Shown here piece by piece: positions 53,148-62,741 of a stretch of 64,000 nucleotides of DNA (positions are counted from its first letter, which is position 1; each line of letters opens with the position of its first letter). Position numbers and translations under genes: made by a program. The notes below the pieces were generated by a model. The model saw only the letters and a list, made by a program, of their open reading frames with translations, was not told where the DNA came from and searched no databases. This stretch comes from UBA9611 sp965237595 (GTDB lineage: Bacteria > Chloroflexota > Dehalococcoidia > Lucifugimonadales > UBA3495), in the NCBI GenBank assembly GCA_965237595.1, contig CBDEFY010000007.1, forward strand, positions 1,024,429-1,088,428, given 5' to 3'.

Positions 53148-54140
53148 TTAAGACCCCAGACCGGGAAAGATGACGTTCTTGAACGCCTCTAATTCCGTGC
53201 GTGGCATCTTGTAGCCACCGTCCTGGGTGTGGGTTGGGAAGATAAACACCTGCTCGACACCCGATTCCGAACCCGCTCTCTTCAAGCGGTCCAGGCATTC
53301 TTGGGGTGTGCCGAAGAGCCCAAAGGCGTCGCAGATGGCATCCGCTTGGCTGTTGGTGAGTTGCTCCGGAACGAAATCATCGGCAAGGTCGATACCGGCC
53401 TCCCGCAGCCAGAACAGGTTTGCATCGCTGGGATACTTCAGGTACGGCTGGTCGGCCCGGAACCACTGCTGGGGCCACTGTCTGGCCCTTGGCCCGTCGT
53501 CGTCCACGGTGGTGGGCGTGATGAATATGGTCTGAAAATCGCTCAGGTCCCGGTTACCACGCTCGGCTCCAATCTGAAGCCTGCGGCGGGCCGCCGATAC
53601 CGACTCGGGGTGCAGACCGACCAACATCAGTGCTCCGTCGGCGACCTCTCCGGCCAATTCAACCATACGCGGACCGGCGGCGGTCATGAAGATGGGCGTG
53701 GGACGGTCGCTGATGTTCCTGAGCCGGGTCTCGACACCGTTGAAGACCACCCGTTCTCCCCCGAGCAACTGCCTCATGGCGAGCACGGCTTGCCGCATCT
53801 TCTCCAGAGATGCTCGTGGACGTCCGATATTGCCCACCGCCAGATAGCCTGGGCCAACGGTCAGGCGAACCCGGCCGGGAGCAATCTCCTCCAGCGTATG
53901 GGCCAGGCAAGCCAATACACCGGGGTGCCGGGTTACTGGGTTGGTGGTGGCGGGATAAAGGGTGATGCTGGAGGTGCGTTCGGCGGCCAGCGCCAGGGTC
54001 AAGTAGACATCGCGGCCGCTGTGTTGGTGGTCGTGGACGCCCACCCCGGAGAAGCCGGCCGCCTCACAACCGGCGATAAACTCGGCGGTCTCAATCACCG
54101 GCAGGCCGACCGGGACCCGGATGTCTACTTTCATCCCCAT
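53148..54140 (-). CDS. LLM-class oxidoreductase (F420-dependent type)
   Basis: 330 residues with the luciferase-like barrel: IAGCEAAGFSGVGVHDHQHSGR, TLYPATTNPVTRHPGVLA, GRVRLTVGPGYLAVGNIGRP and TAAGPRMVELAGEVADG. The TVGPG motif with long preceding loop resembles coenzyme F420-dependent reductases such as Mer. Whether F420 is made here cannot be seen. GGAGGG precedes the ATG. It converges with the NHL gene. Confidence 0.87.
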   Translation of the reverse strand: MGMKVDIRVPVGLPVIETAEFIAGCEAAGFSGVGVHDHQHSGRDVYLTLALAAERTSSITLYPATTNPVTRHPGVLACLAHTLEEIAPGRVRLTVGPGYLAVGNIGRPRASLEKMRQAVLAMRQLLGGERVVFNGVETRLRNISDRPTPIFMTAAGPRMVELAGEVADGALMLVGLHPESVSAARRRLQIGAERGNRDLSDFQTIFITPTTVDDDGPRARQWPQQWFRADQPYLKYPSDANLFWLREAGIDLADDFVPEQLTNSQADAICDAFGLFGTPQECLDRLKRAGSESGVEQVFIFPTHTQDGGYKMPRTELEAFKNVIFPGLGS

Positions 54141-54271
54141 TGCTTGATTCCCTCCGTACCTCTACGATGGCCGTCTACCATAAGCCGTCTAATATGACCG
54201 GGAGGCTGGCCCAACCAGGTCTGCGATCGCATCTCGTCTAAGATACCCAAATCCAGCGTCAAGGAGCACCC

Positions 54272-55231
54272 ATGCGGACCATCGACATCCACGCCCATAT
54301 CACTCCAGAAGGGTTTATAGAGTCCGGCAAGCGGGGCGAGAACTGGCACGGAATGCCTCCGGACACCATGAATATCCACCGCAACAACCCCAAGACCCAC
54401 TGGACGCCCGAGGAACGGTTGGCCGACATGAACTCGCTGGGGGTAGATGTCCAGGTGCTGTCCACCAACGCCTATTTCTACAACTATGACGAGGACCCGG
54501 CCACGGTCTCACTTATGGCCCAAGAGTGCAACGACTACGTAGCCCGACTGGTCAAAGACCACCCGGACCGTTTGTCCGGGTTTTCCACACTGCCCATGCA
54601 GGACATCAAGGCGTCCATCGCCGAGTTGGAACGTAGCATGGGGCTGGGGCTAAAGGGAGCGATGATTGGCGACAACGTGAACGGCAAGACCTTCGACGAA
54701 AAGGAGTTCCTGCCCTTTTGGAAAGCCGTTCAAAGCCTGGGCGCGGTGATTCTAGTGCACCAGGACGGCGAGACGGTGGTAAATCACCGGCTTAGCCGTT
54801 ACCACCTGCCCAACACCATTGGCAACCCTGCTGACCGGGCGCTGACCTTCGCCGCGTTGGTCTTCGGTGGAGTCATGGACGCCTGCCCCGACCTTAAGGT
54901 CTGCCTGTGCCACGGCGGCGGCTACACCTGCTACGGCATCGGGCGCATGGACCGGGGCTGGCAGGTGCGGCAGGAGGCCAGGGTCAACATTCAACAGCCG
55001 CCCAGCGCCTATCTCAGCAAGTTCTACTACGATTGCCTCACCCACAGTGAACCAGCCTTGCGCTATCTCATCGACAGCGTGGGCATTGACCGGGTGGTCT
55101 TCGGGACCGACTGGCCCTTCGACATGGCCATCGACTGGCCGGTGTCATGGCTTTTGGGTCTGGAGAGCCGGTCCCAGGACGAGAAAGAGGCGATCCTACA
55201 CAAGAACCTGGAAAAACTTCTGGGGATCTGA
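54272..55231 (+). CDS. amidohydrolase family protein (ACMSD-like)
   Basis: 319 residues. DIHAHITPEG gives the two N-terminal His ligands, HQDGETVVNH and LCHGGGYTCYG the later metal ligands, and FGTDWPFDMA the catalytic Asp. This is the amidohydrolase_2 pattern of 2-amino-3-carboxymuconate semialdehyde decarboxylase and related aromatic decarboxylases. The gene is divergent from the LLM gene, with 131 bases between. The exact reaction is unknown. Confidence 0.9.
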   Translation: MRTIDIHAHITPEGFIESGKRGENWHGMPPDTMNIHRNNPKTHWTPEERLADMNSLGVDVQVLSTNAYFYNYDEDPATVSLMAQECNDYVARLVKDHPDRLSGFSTLPMQDIKASIAELERSMGLGLKGAMIGDNVNGKTFDEKEFLPFWKAVQSLGAVILVHQDGETVVNHRLSRYHLPNTIGNPADRALTFAALVFGGVMDACPDLKVCLCHGGGYTCYGIGRMDRGWQVRQEARVNIQQPPSAYLSKFYYDCLTHSEPALRYLIDSVGIDRVVFGTDWPFDMAIDWPVSWLLGLESRSQDEKEAILHKNLEKLLGI

Positions 55232-55301
55232 CCCCCCAAAGGGCGAACCGGCGTCAACACTCTTGCGGTGTATCTTGCAGGTACTTCGCTCCACCAACGA
55301 G

Positions 55302-55330
55302 GTAGGGGCACGGCACTGCCGTGCCCCTAC
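55302..55330. repeat. palindromic repeat, family 1
   Basis: A perfect 29-bp copy, arms GTAGGGGCACGGCA, between the convergent amidohydrolase and LLM genes. Confidence 0.85.
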
Positions 55331-55395
55331 GGACGTATTAAGATTCAATCGGGATTGGACCCACGGACGCATTGTGCCATTTGCAACACCTGAAG

Positions 55396-56565
55396 CTAGC
55401 TCCGCCGGTCAGCGTACACCTGTTTGGCCCGGTCGATGGCCCGGACGCGCCCGGCCACCAGGGTTTCCTTGCGCTCGGCAGCCCACCGGTTGGAAGCGTA
55501 AGTGCTGGCCACCGTTCCTTGGAATTGGGGCATAACGTAACGCGCCAACAGTTCGTAGCTAAGCAGCACCTTCTCCCGGGGTGCCCAGTCGATGGTCTGG
55601 ACCAAGAACCCGCCGAACCCACCGCTCTGTTCCTGAAGCCGGTTGATACCTTCGATGCAATCCTCCGGGGTGCCCACGATCCATGAGCCGGACTCGGCCA
55701 TGTTGTCGACCACCTTTTCCATGGGACCGTCGAAGACCGCCTTCCTGCCATTGGTGCCTTCCGAGTACTCCTTGAGATAGCGGGCGGAGCCCATCCGAAT
55801 GTCATCCAGTGCTTCCTGGCGCGTTTCGGCCAGATGGACGGGCAGAACCAACCTCCAGTCGTCCCGGTTCATCTGTTGGTTGTGCTGCTGGGCCGATTCC
55901 TCGGCTATCGCCCAAAGTCCTTTCAGGTCGGACGGTCCGGCCGCCGGGTCGCGAGGCACGGTGATGGTTAGCACCGACGCCCCGTGTTTCCCAGCCAGCG
56001 AGACCCCGGCCGGGCTCTGGACGGAGGCCACGGACACTGGCATGTAGGGCTGCTGGAACGGCCGCAACTGAATCATAGCCTCCTTAAGTTCGAACCAGTC
56101 GCTCTTGTGGGTGATGGGCTCGGACTCGGTGAACAACCGCAGGATGACCCCCAGCGACTCGTCCATCCGCTCCCGTTGGGTCTCATGGGGGATCCCCATC
56201 ATGTAGGCGTCGCCGGGCAGGGCGCCCGGACCGACTCCGAACAACACTCTGCCGTGGGTCATGTGATCAAGCTGCACCATCCGGTTGGCAATCATGAGGG
56301 GATGGTGGTACGGCAGGCTCACGACCCCGGTGCCCAGTCTGATGTACCGAGTCCGTTGGGCCGCGGCGGCGATGAACACCTCCGGCGAGGAGATAATCTC
56401 CCAGCCCGCCGAATGGTGCTCTCCGATCCAGGCCTCGTCAAATCCCAGAGAGTCCATCCAATCAATCAATTCCAGGTCCCGGTCCAAGGCCAGGGTTGGG
56501 TTCTCCCCGACCCGGTGAAACGGGCCCATGAAACAGCCGAATTTCATTCGCTTGGGCATATCCAT
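55396..56565 (-). CDS. LLM-class flavin-dependent monooxygenase
   Basis: 389 residues. FDEAWIGEHHSAGWE, GTGVVSLPYHHPLMIANRMVQLDHM, GRVLFGVGPGALPGDAYM and SWIVGTPEDCIEGINRL are standard luciferase-family motifs of the two-component FMN type. The substrate is unknown. It is transcribed towards the amidohydrolase gene. A flavin reductase is not in the window. Confidence 0.9.
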   Translation of the reverse strand: MDMPKRMKFGCFMGPFHRVGENPTLALDRDLELIDWMDSLGFDEAWIGEHHSAGWEIISSPEVFIAAAAQRTRYIRLGTGVVSLPYHHPLMIANRMVQLDHMTHGRVLFGVGPGALPGDAYMMGIPHETQRERMDESLGVILRLFTESEPITHKSDWFELKEAMIQLRPFQQPYMPVSVASVQSPAGVSLAGKHGASVLTITVPRDPAAGPSDLKGLWAIAEESAQQHNQQMNRDDWRLVLPVHLAETRQEALDDIRMGSARYLKEYSEGTNGRKAVFDGPMEKVVDNMAESGSWIVGTPEDCIEGINRLQEQSGGFGGFLVQTIDWAPREKVLLSYELLARYVMPQFQGTVASTYASNRWAAERKETLVAGRVRAIDRAKQVYADRRS

Positions 56566-56758
56566 CTGTCTCGTCCTCCGAAGCTTTGTCCGCTCTCAGC
56601 GGTTTAGTCAGTTTACTCTCAGTTGAGGTCGAATCCAAATCTAACAAGATAGTTTCCGTATTGAATGCCGCGCCACCGGCGACCTGGGAATTTTGCTAGA
56701 ATCCATCGGATACTAGTCCCGGCGCACCGCGGACACCGACATGATTCTGGAGGCTTAG

Positions 56759-58117
56759 ATGCCCGACCTAGAGGAACTGCTGGACCAAGTCGACGGGCTG
56801 CGCGATGAGATTGTGGCTTGGGAGCAGGACTTGGTGCGCATACCCACCGTGAACTCGGGATTCATGCCCACCGGCAACGAAACAGAGGTCTGCCAATACA
56901 TGGAGAAGTGGCTGGCCGAAGACGGCATCGACTCCGAGACCATCGAGTCGGCACCGGGCCGGGGCAACTTCATCGCCCGGCTGGAAGGCAGCTCGGGAAA
57001 GGCCGGCCTCATGTTCATGTCCCACACCGACGTGGTTCCGGTGGAGGAAGAGGAGAAGTGGCGATTCCCTCCTTTTAGCGCCACCGTGGCCGACGGCCGG
57101 GTCTACGGGCGCGGCGCCTCAGACTGCAAGGGGCTGCTGACTTGCCAACTGACGGCCATGCGTATCCTCAAACGCAACGACGTCCAGCTCAAGGATAGCC
57201 TGATCCTGGCATCCTGCGCCGACGAGGAGCACGGCGGGCGTTACGGGTTCGGCTGGATGGCCGAAAACCATCCGGAGAAGCTGGCGGCGCCGCTTGCGGT
57301 GAATGAGGGTGGCGGTGTGCCCATCGAGGCCGCCGGAAACCTGACCTATCTGTTGGGCGTGGGTGAGAAGGGCCGGTTGCAGCTGGAGATCGACGTCCGC
57401 GGCAGCAGCGCCCACGCCTCCACCCCCTGGCAGGGGACCAACGCCTTATTCGCTCTGTCGGAGGTCGTTAAGCGGATCGAGGCCTACGAACCGGAGCGGG
57501 ATACCTCCAGCAGTCTGTTCCAGCACCTGTCCACCTTTGCCATTGAAGACAAGCCGTCAGCAGCAAACATCGACCAGATTATCGCGGACACCGAGGATGG
57601 GAACCCGCGTTTCGCCTCAATCATGAAGGCTTTGTCCCGGATGACAATCACGCCCACGATGATTCAGGGAGGCATCAAGTCCAATAGCGTTCCGGAGTCT
57701 GTCCGGCTCACCTGCGACGTAAGGACACTGCCCCACCAGGACGAGGCCTTCGTCCGAAAGGAGTTGGAGAAGATCCTTGACGGGATTCCCGCAGTGGAGA
57801 TTGAGATTGACTACATGTCTATCCCAAACTCCTCTCCCTTCGAGACTGACTTTGCCCAGCGCATCCAGATCAGCACCGCCAACGCTCTGGAACGGAACGA
57901 CATCCAATGGGTGCCGGCGCTGAGCACCGGCTTCACCGACTCCCGGTTCACCCGAAACCTGGGCACCACCACCTACGGGATGGTGGGTTCCCACCCTGAT
58001 GACGACCCCATGCTGGCTAACGTCCACGGCACCGACGAATCGGTGGGCATTCGAAGCCTGATCAGCGGCACCAAGATAATGCTGGCCCTGGCCTACGACA
58101 TCCTGGCGGAGAAGTAG
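56759..58117 (+). CDS. M20-family metallopeptidase (ArgE/DapE/CPG2-like)
   Basis: 452 residues from ATG 56759 with GGAGG. Metal and catalytic residues are seen in MFMSHTDVVP (His, catalytic Asp), GRGASDCKG (bridging Asp), ASCADEEHGG (general-base Glu), GMVGSHPDDD and NVHGTDESV (late His). The lid dimerisation domain is present. Typical substrates are acylated or dipeptide amino acids. Its TAG stop lies within a palindromic repeat. Operon with the DinB gene is possible. Confidence 0.9.
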   Translation: MPDLEELLDQVDGLRDEIVAWEQDLVRIPTVNSGFMPTGNETEVCQYMEKWLAEDGIDSETIESAPGRGNFIARLEGSSGKAGLMFMSHTDVVPVEEEEKWRFPPFSATVADGRVYGRGASDCKGLLTCQLTAMRILKRNDVQLKDSLILASCADEEHGGRYGFGWMAENHPEKLAAPLAVNEGGGVPIEAAGNLTYLLGVGEKGRLQLEIDVRGSSAHASTPWQGTNALFALSEVVKRIEAYEPERDTSSSLFQHLSTFAIEDKPSAANIDQIIADTEDGNPRFASIMKALSRMTITPTMIQGGIKSNSVPESVRLTCDVRTLPHQDEAFVRKELEKILDGIPAVEIEIDYMSIPNSSPFETDFAQRIQISTANALERNDIQWVPALSTGFTDSRFTRNLGTTTYGMVGSHPDDDPMLANVHGTDESVGIRSLISGTKIMLALAYDILAEK

Positions 58118-58142
58118 GGGCACGGCATTGCCGTGCCCCTAC
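58114..58142. repeat. palindromic repeat, family 1
   Basis: A perfect 29-bp copy. Its TAG at 58115-58117 is the stop codon of the M20 gene. Confidence 0.88.
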
Positions 58143-58178
58143 TTCCGCCGTATTCTGGCCACAGTATGAGATTTTGAG

Positions 58179-58688
58179 ATGATTACCGGCCCTGAGGCGT
58201 TCCTGAATTATTTTCAGTCGATTCACCGGCGGACCCTCCGGGATATCGAGGCCCTCCCGGCGGCCGCTGAAAACTGGGAGCCGTCGGCCGGAGAGGGCGA
58301 AAAGGGTTGGGGAATCGCCCAGATTGTCCACCATATCGCCGAATCCAGGATTTATTTCGCCTCGGCATACCGGGGAGAGGGGTGGCGATACGATTGGGCC
58401 ACGCCCAGCACCGAACACCAGTCAGGCTGGCTCCCCGCGCTGGAAGCCTCGGCGGCGGAATTCATCAAACGGATCGAAGGGACTCCTAGAGAGTGGCTGG
58501 ACCGGCGCATCAAGATGATTGACACCGACGGAATGTTGAGCGGTTGGCGCATCTTGATGATGCTCTTGGAGCACGAGGTGCACCACCGGTCCCAGATAGA
58601 CACCTACGCCGGCTTGGAAGGCTGGGACGTGCCGCAGATCTACGGCCGCACCAGAGAGCAGATAGACGAATTGCAGGACAAGCAGTAG
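58179..58688 (+). CDS. DinB-superfamily protein
   Basis: 169 residues, a four-helix DinB-like metalloprotein. The metal ligands are likely His in QIVHHIAESR and HEVHHRSQI, with IYGRTREQ at the end. The role is unknown; family members act in thiol-dependent or detoxification reactions. It follows the M20 gene and repeat by 36 bases. Confidence 0.86.
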   Translation: MITGPEAFLNYFQSIHRRTLRDIEALPAAAENWEPSAGEGEKGWGIAQIVHHIAESRIYFASAYRGEGWRYDWATPSTEHQSGWLPALEASAAEFIKRIEGTPREWLDRRIKMIDTDGMLSGWRILMMLLEHEVHHRSQIDTYAGLEGWDVPQIYGRTREQIDELQDKQ

Positions 58689-58703
58689 GCCAGTTCAGGC
58701 TAT

Positions 58704-59510
58704 CTAATAGGTCTCAATTTCCTTAGGGGCAACACCAAGATATCGAGCTAGGGTTTCTCGTGTTCTCTTGTGCAGCGATTTCACTTCCCCACGTTCGATG
58801 CGACCAACTTCCTTGGTACTGATATCTGGCGAAAAATCACTCTGTTTTAGGCCTTTTTGCAATCTAAGTCGACGCAAAGCCCCACCAAAAGAATCATCCG
58901 TGTCTATCCGTCGTTCTTTGTCTCTACGGCGAAATAATGGATCAAATTCATATAAGATCGCTTCTGTACCGGCTTCGAACTTGCCCAACCGAATAGTCTG
59001 GCCAAAATCGATTACTTCGAAATCGTCTGGATCCGGTTGTGGAGAATTGGGTCCAGCCTTGAACCATGACAGCGGCAGGGTTATAGGATCGAGGTTGCCT
59101 CTGTACATGATTACCGAACCATTTTCCTTATCGACAATCCCGCCAATGAAGTAATCTTCGCTGTTAGGCGACGCAAAAATCTCTGCGATTTCTTCGAGCG
59201 GAAGCAACCTGAGTCCATCGTTAGGTGTTACAACGCGGCTGAATGTCGCATTTAGGTAATGCTTGAATGATCCCTCTGTTGGCTCCAATGACAAAAGACA
59301 ATGGTTCCCCCTCGGCTTTCCAACAAGGTTGCAGAGCAGCCGCATATCGGATCGACGCGGCGCAATCCAAAGCAAATTCCTGGCTGCTGTAGCGTACAAA
59401 TCCCGAACTTCTTCGTTGGTGCGCGCGAATATCGGCCCAAAATAAGAACAAATATCCGTGATATGTGGATCGTCGCTGACCAAAATTCGGCTATTAATCT
59501 TTGTTGCCAT
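58704..59510 (-). CDS. XRE-family regulator with C-terminal HTH, antitoxin-like
   Basis: 268 residues from ATG 59510 (GAGGAAA upstream), which overlaps the stop of the small gene before it by 17 bases. A helix-turn-helix of the Xre type lies at residues 215-255 (GGALRRLRLQKGLKQSDF, VGRIERGEVKSLHKR). The long N-terminal part (RILVSDDPHITDICSYFG and so on) has no recognised domain. The GC content is clearly lower than that of the neighbours, as in acquired DNA. Overlap and order fit a toxin-antitoxin operon, but no assay is implied by sequence. Confidence 0.72.
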   Translation of the reverse strand: MATKINSRILVSDDPHITDICSYFGPIFARTNEEVRDLYATAARNLLWIAPRRSDMRLLCNLVGKPRGNHCLLSLEPTEGSFKHYLNATFSRVVTPNDGLRLLPLEEIAEIFASPNSEDYFIGGIVDKENGSVIMYRGNLDPITLPLSWFKAGPNSPQPDPDDFEVIDFGQTIRLGKFEAGTEAILYEFDPLFRRRDKERRIDTDDSFGGALRRLRLQKGLKQSDFSPDISTKEVGRIERGEVKSLHKRTRETLARYLGVAPKEIETY

Positions 59511-59781
59511 GATTTCCTCGGATTGGATTATCGGGGTACATCTTGTCCCATTCATCACACAATAACGCGTAATCTTCATGAACCTTTGCCATAAGTGCCT
59601 CGGGAACATCAGACGGTATCGGAGTTTTGTCCATGAATTTACATTCTCTGAGATCCCAACGCCACGGTTTACCCTTCCGAAGAATCGTGACATGGGGAGG
59701 TTCTCTAATTTCCTTGTCCCGAATCTTAATTTGCCACCCCTGATTTTTGAGATTCGCGGGAAGCAGAAGTGAAAACGCCAA
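59494..59781 (-). CDS. small protein, putative toxin of a TA-like pair
   Basis: 95 residues from TTG 59781, preceded by GAGGAGG. It is compact, with IKIRDKEIREPPHVTILRKG and KPWRWDLRECKFMDKTP, and a helical end LCDEWDKMYPDNPIRG. It resembles DUF4160- or RelE-fold small proteins in its short beta-rich core, without certainty. The gene overlaps the XRE gene downstream. Confidence 0.6.
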   Translation of the reverse strand: MAFSLLLPANLKNQGWQIKIRDKEIREPPHVTILRKGKPWRWDLRECKFMDKTPIPSDVPEALMAKVHEDYALLCDEWDKMYPDNPIRGNHGNKD

Positions 59782-59946
59782 ACTATGCTGCCTCCTCGAT
59801 TATATGTCTGTTTCAATCAAAACTCAAGATAGGATATAATGATGCAGTGCGAGCTTGTTTCAGTGGTCACAATGAAGCGATAAGAGTTCCAGTAATGTTG
59901 CTTAAACCAGACAACCATCATCTTCCGGCGACTTCTATGGACTACC

Positions 59947-61381
59947 CTATAACGCCGCCGGCGGCACCCGCTTGTTCCAGCCAGATGCCTGCTCGTAGGC
60001 GTGGGCGACCCGCAACACCGTTGCTTCGTCGAATGGTCGGCCGGCGATCTGCATGGCCAGGGGAAGGCCCCCGTCTCCATCTGATGTGAAGCCACATAGG
60101 ATGGATAGGGCCGGGGCCCCGCTCAGACTGTAGGGACCGCGGAACCCTCCGGCTGACAATGCGTGTTTGGCGAACTCTTGGCTCTCCACTTTCTGTTCCA
60201 TGTTGATGATGTTCGCCGGATGACCGGCAAGTGGGCTGTATCAGAACGTCCACTTCTTCAAGCAGACCCAATACCTGGCGGCGTACCATGCTCCGCAGCT
60301 TCTGGGCTTTGTAGTACACCTGTGCTGGAATCAGGTTGGCGGTGGTGAAATGGACCTGGGTGTTGTAGTGGTAGTCCTGAGGACGCTCCCGCAGCCATCC
60401 GGGCCTCAGACTTACACGGTCGACGTGGGTTATGGCGCGGGTGATGTATCCCGTTTTTTCGGCCAGGGGCATGGACACATCCCTCACCTCCGCGCCCAGT
60501 TCGGCGAGCACCGCAATGGCGGTAATTACCGCCTGGCGCACCTGAGGGTCCAAGTCGAGTTCCTCACAGTCCATAAGCTCCCGAACCACCCCGACTTTCA
60601 GGCCCCAGATGTCACCGGTCAGCGCCTGGCGGTAGTCGGGCACCGGGACCTGGTGAGTATATGGGTCTTGAGGGTCGTAACCGGCGATCCCGCCGATGGT
60701 GATTGCGCAGTCTTCAACTGTGCGGGAGATGGGGCCGATGGTGTCGAAGGACCAACCGGCCCCGTCCACCCGGTAACGGCTGACCCGTCCCCAGGTGGGC
60801 CGCAGTCCCACCAGACCGCAGTTGGCGGCCGGACCTCTAATTGAGCCGCCGGTGTCCTCTCCCAGGGAGGTGGCGCAAAGCCGGGCGGCGGTGGCGGCGC
60901 CGGAGCCGGTGCTGGAGACGCCAGGGCTCCGCTCCAAGTCCCAGGGGTTGCGGGCCGGGCCGAAGGCCGAACTCTGGGGTTCGCCGTGGGCGAACTCGCT
61001 CATGTTCAGCTTCCCCAGCAGGATGGCCCCAGCTTTTTTCAGATTGGTCACCACAGTGGCGTCCTCGTCCGGCACGAAATCGGCCCGTATCTTGGAGGCG
61101 TCGGTGGTGCGGATGCCCTTGGTGTGGATCTGGTCCTTGATCCCTATGGGGATGCCGTGGAGGGGACCGCGGTATTCGCCACGCTGAATCTCGGCCCCGG
61201 CCTGCCGGGCTTCCCGCCGCGCTTCGTCGGCGCAGACCGTGATGTAGGAGTTGACCTTGGAGTCGATGCGTTCGATGCGCTCCAGGTAGGCTTCCACCGC
61301 TTCGAGCGGGGATACCTGCTTTGACTTGATAGCAGCGCCGAGTTCCGTGGCTGACAAGAACGATATGTCTGTTCGGTCCAT
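59947..61381 (-). pseudogene. amidase (GatA-like amidase signature family), frameshifted
   Basis: From ATG 61381 the protein shows the amidase triad: Lys in GIPIGIKDQIH, Ser in SPGVSSTGSGAA and the nucleophile Ser in DTGGSIRGPA. The frame breaks near 60231; the rest (EQKVESQEFAKHALS, then GGFRGPYSLSGAP and a normal C-terminus) lies in the adjacent frame down to 59947. One base gained or lost restores about 478 residues, a normal amidase. If the shift is real the enzyme lacks its last 90 residues. Substrate unknown. Confidence 0.82.
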
Positions 61382-61412
61382 CTCATACCTCAAGATCGGT
61401 CGGTGATTACCC

Positions 61413-61441
61413 GTAGGGGCACGGCACTGCCGTGCCCCTAC
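61413..61441. repeat. palindromic repeat, family 1
   Basis: A perfect 29-bp copy between the M42 peptidase gene and the amidase gene, both on the minus strand. In the transcript it would form a hairpin between two cistrons. Confidence 0.86.
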
Positions 61442-61456
61442 CATCGGACACGGACA

Positions 61457-62575
61457 TTAGTGGCCCGTGTCCAACATCCGCCGTCTCAAATCTGACGGCA
61501 CTTCCCGCAGGCGCTGGCGGAAGGCGGTGTTGGTGCGGTCAGAGACCCGGCGGGCGGCTTCCGTCAGCAACTCTATGCCGCCCAGATAGTCGTCCACGTG
61601 GATGTATTCGGCTTCGATTCGGCCATCGGGCGCGCCGTTGTGGTAGTTGCCCAGCGGGAAGGCGATACCGGTGGTCTGGTAGCCGAAGACAGCGAAGGCG
61701 CTGGCCTCACAGGTGCCGCCGCTCATCAGTTGGCGCTGACACTTGAACCCGCTGTCCTGTTCTCTGAGGGTCTCCCGGGCGCGGATCAACACCGCCTCGG
61801 CGTCGGCGGTGAAGGTGAACCCGGCGTCGCCCACCCTGATGACCGGGCCTTCGCCCATCTCAGCACCGGGCAGGGTGCGGCTGGACTCGGCTGAGATTAC
61901 CAACGTCTCCGGCGGTAGGGTGCCGGCTTCGGCCATGAGCCGGGCACCAATCAGACCTACCTCTTCGGCGCGGGTGAAGACACCGTACACGTCTCCCGGT
62001 GGGGGCTCCTCTTCCGTGAGCCGGGCCAGTACGGCCAGTATGCTCCCGCAGCCGGCCAGGTCGTCCACGGCCCGCATGCGGATGTGGTCTCCGTCCAGTT
62101 CAAAATTCACCAGGTCGAACACCACCGGAACGGGCGGTTCCAAATCTTGAGGCTGCTCCAGGCGGATCAGGACCTGCCGTTCGCTGTCTTCGCCATACTT
62201 GCCGGCGGTCGTCCCCTGGACCCGGCTCCCATCGGGCATCAACACCTGCACCGGCACGCCGGCTTCAAAGCTGGAAGGAGGCACGCCACCCATGGCCTTG
62301 GCGATGTACCCCTTGATGGGGCCGTCGGGGTGGCTGCCGGTTATCTCGAAGCCGGGGTGGTCCATGTGGGCGACGATGGCCAGGGGGTTGGCGGTTGGGT
62401 CGGTTCCTGGGACTTTGGCGATTATGTTCCCGAAGGAGTCCAACCTGTAATCCAGTCCCAACTCGTCCAGGATCGCCCTTACGGCGTCGGCCACTCCGCT
62501 CTCGTTGAAGGCCGTTACCGGGTTGCTGCCCAGCCTGGATAGAAAATCCAGCGCCCGTTCTGTGGGGTCGGTCAT
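61457..62575 (-). CDS. M42-family metallopeptidase (glutamyl aminopeptidase/endoglucanase type)
   Basis: 372 residues from ATG 62575. Metal ligands are His in VAHMDHPG, Asp in VDDLAGCG, Glu in TRAEEVG and a later Asp or His (GNYHNGA). The PDZ-like dimerisation part is represented by QVLMPDGSRVQG. M42 enzymes are cytoplasmic aminopeptidases that form dodecamers. It is followed by the amidase gene. Confidence 0.87.
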   Translation of the reverse strand: MTDPTERALDFLSRLGSNPVTAFNESGVADAVRAILDELGLDYRLDSFGNIIAKVPGTDPTANPLAIVAHMDHPGFEITGSHPDGPIKGYIAKAMGGVPPSSFEAGVPVQVLMPDGSRVQGTTAGKYGEDSERQVLIRLEQPQDLEPPVPVVFDLVNFELDGDHIRMRAVDDLAGCGSILAVLARLTEEEPPPGDVYGVFTRAEEVGLIGARLMAEAGTLPPETLVISAESSRTLPGAEMGEGPVIRVGDAGFTFTADAEAVLIRARETLREQDSGFKCQRQLMSGGTCEASAFAVFGYQTTGIAFPLGNYHNGAPDGRIEAEYIHVDDYLGGIELLTEAARRVSDRTNTAFRQRLREVPSDLRRRMLDTGH

Positions 62576-62741
62576 AGAGCACCTGTAGCGGAGGATCGCG
62601 TTCGCCGGGGTTGGCGGGATTATAGCAACGTCGAGCGCAGGGGCCAAGGCGGGGTCCAACGCGTGGCCTGAATGATATACTGCCGTCATATACGGCCGGC
62701 CACTATGGCTTGGGGAATGGAACGCACCAAGGAGAAGCAGA

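Noticed and set aside
60350..60844. Plus-strand frames within the amidase
   Set aside because: They are antisense shadows in GC-rich codon phase with no motif.
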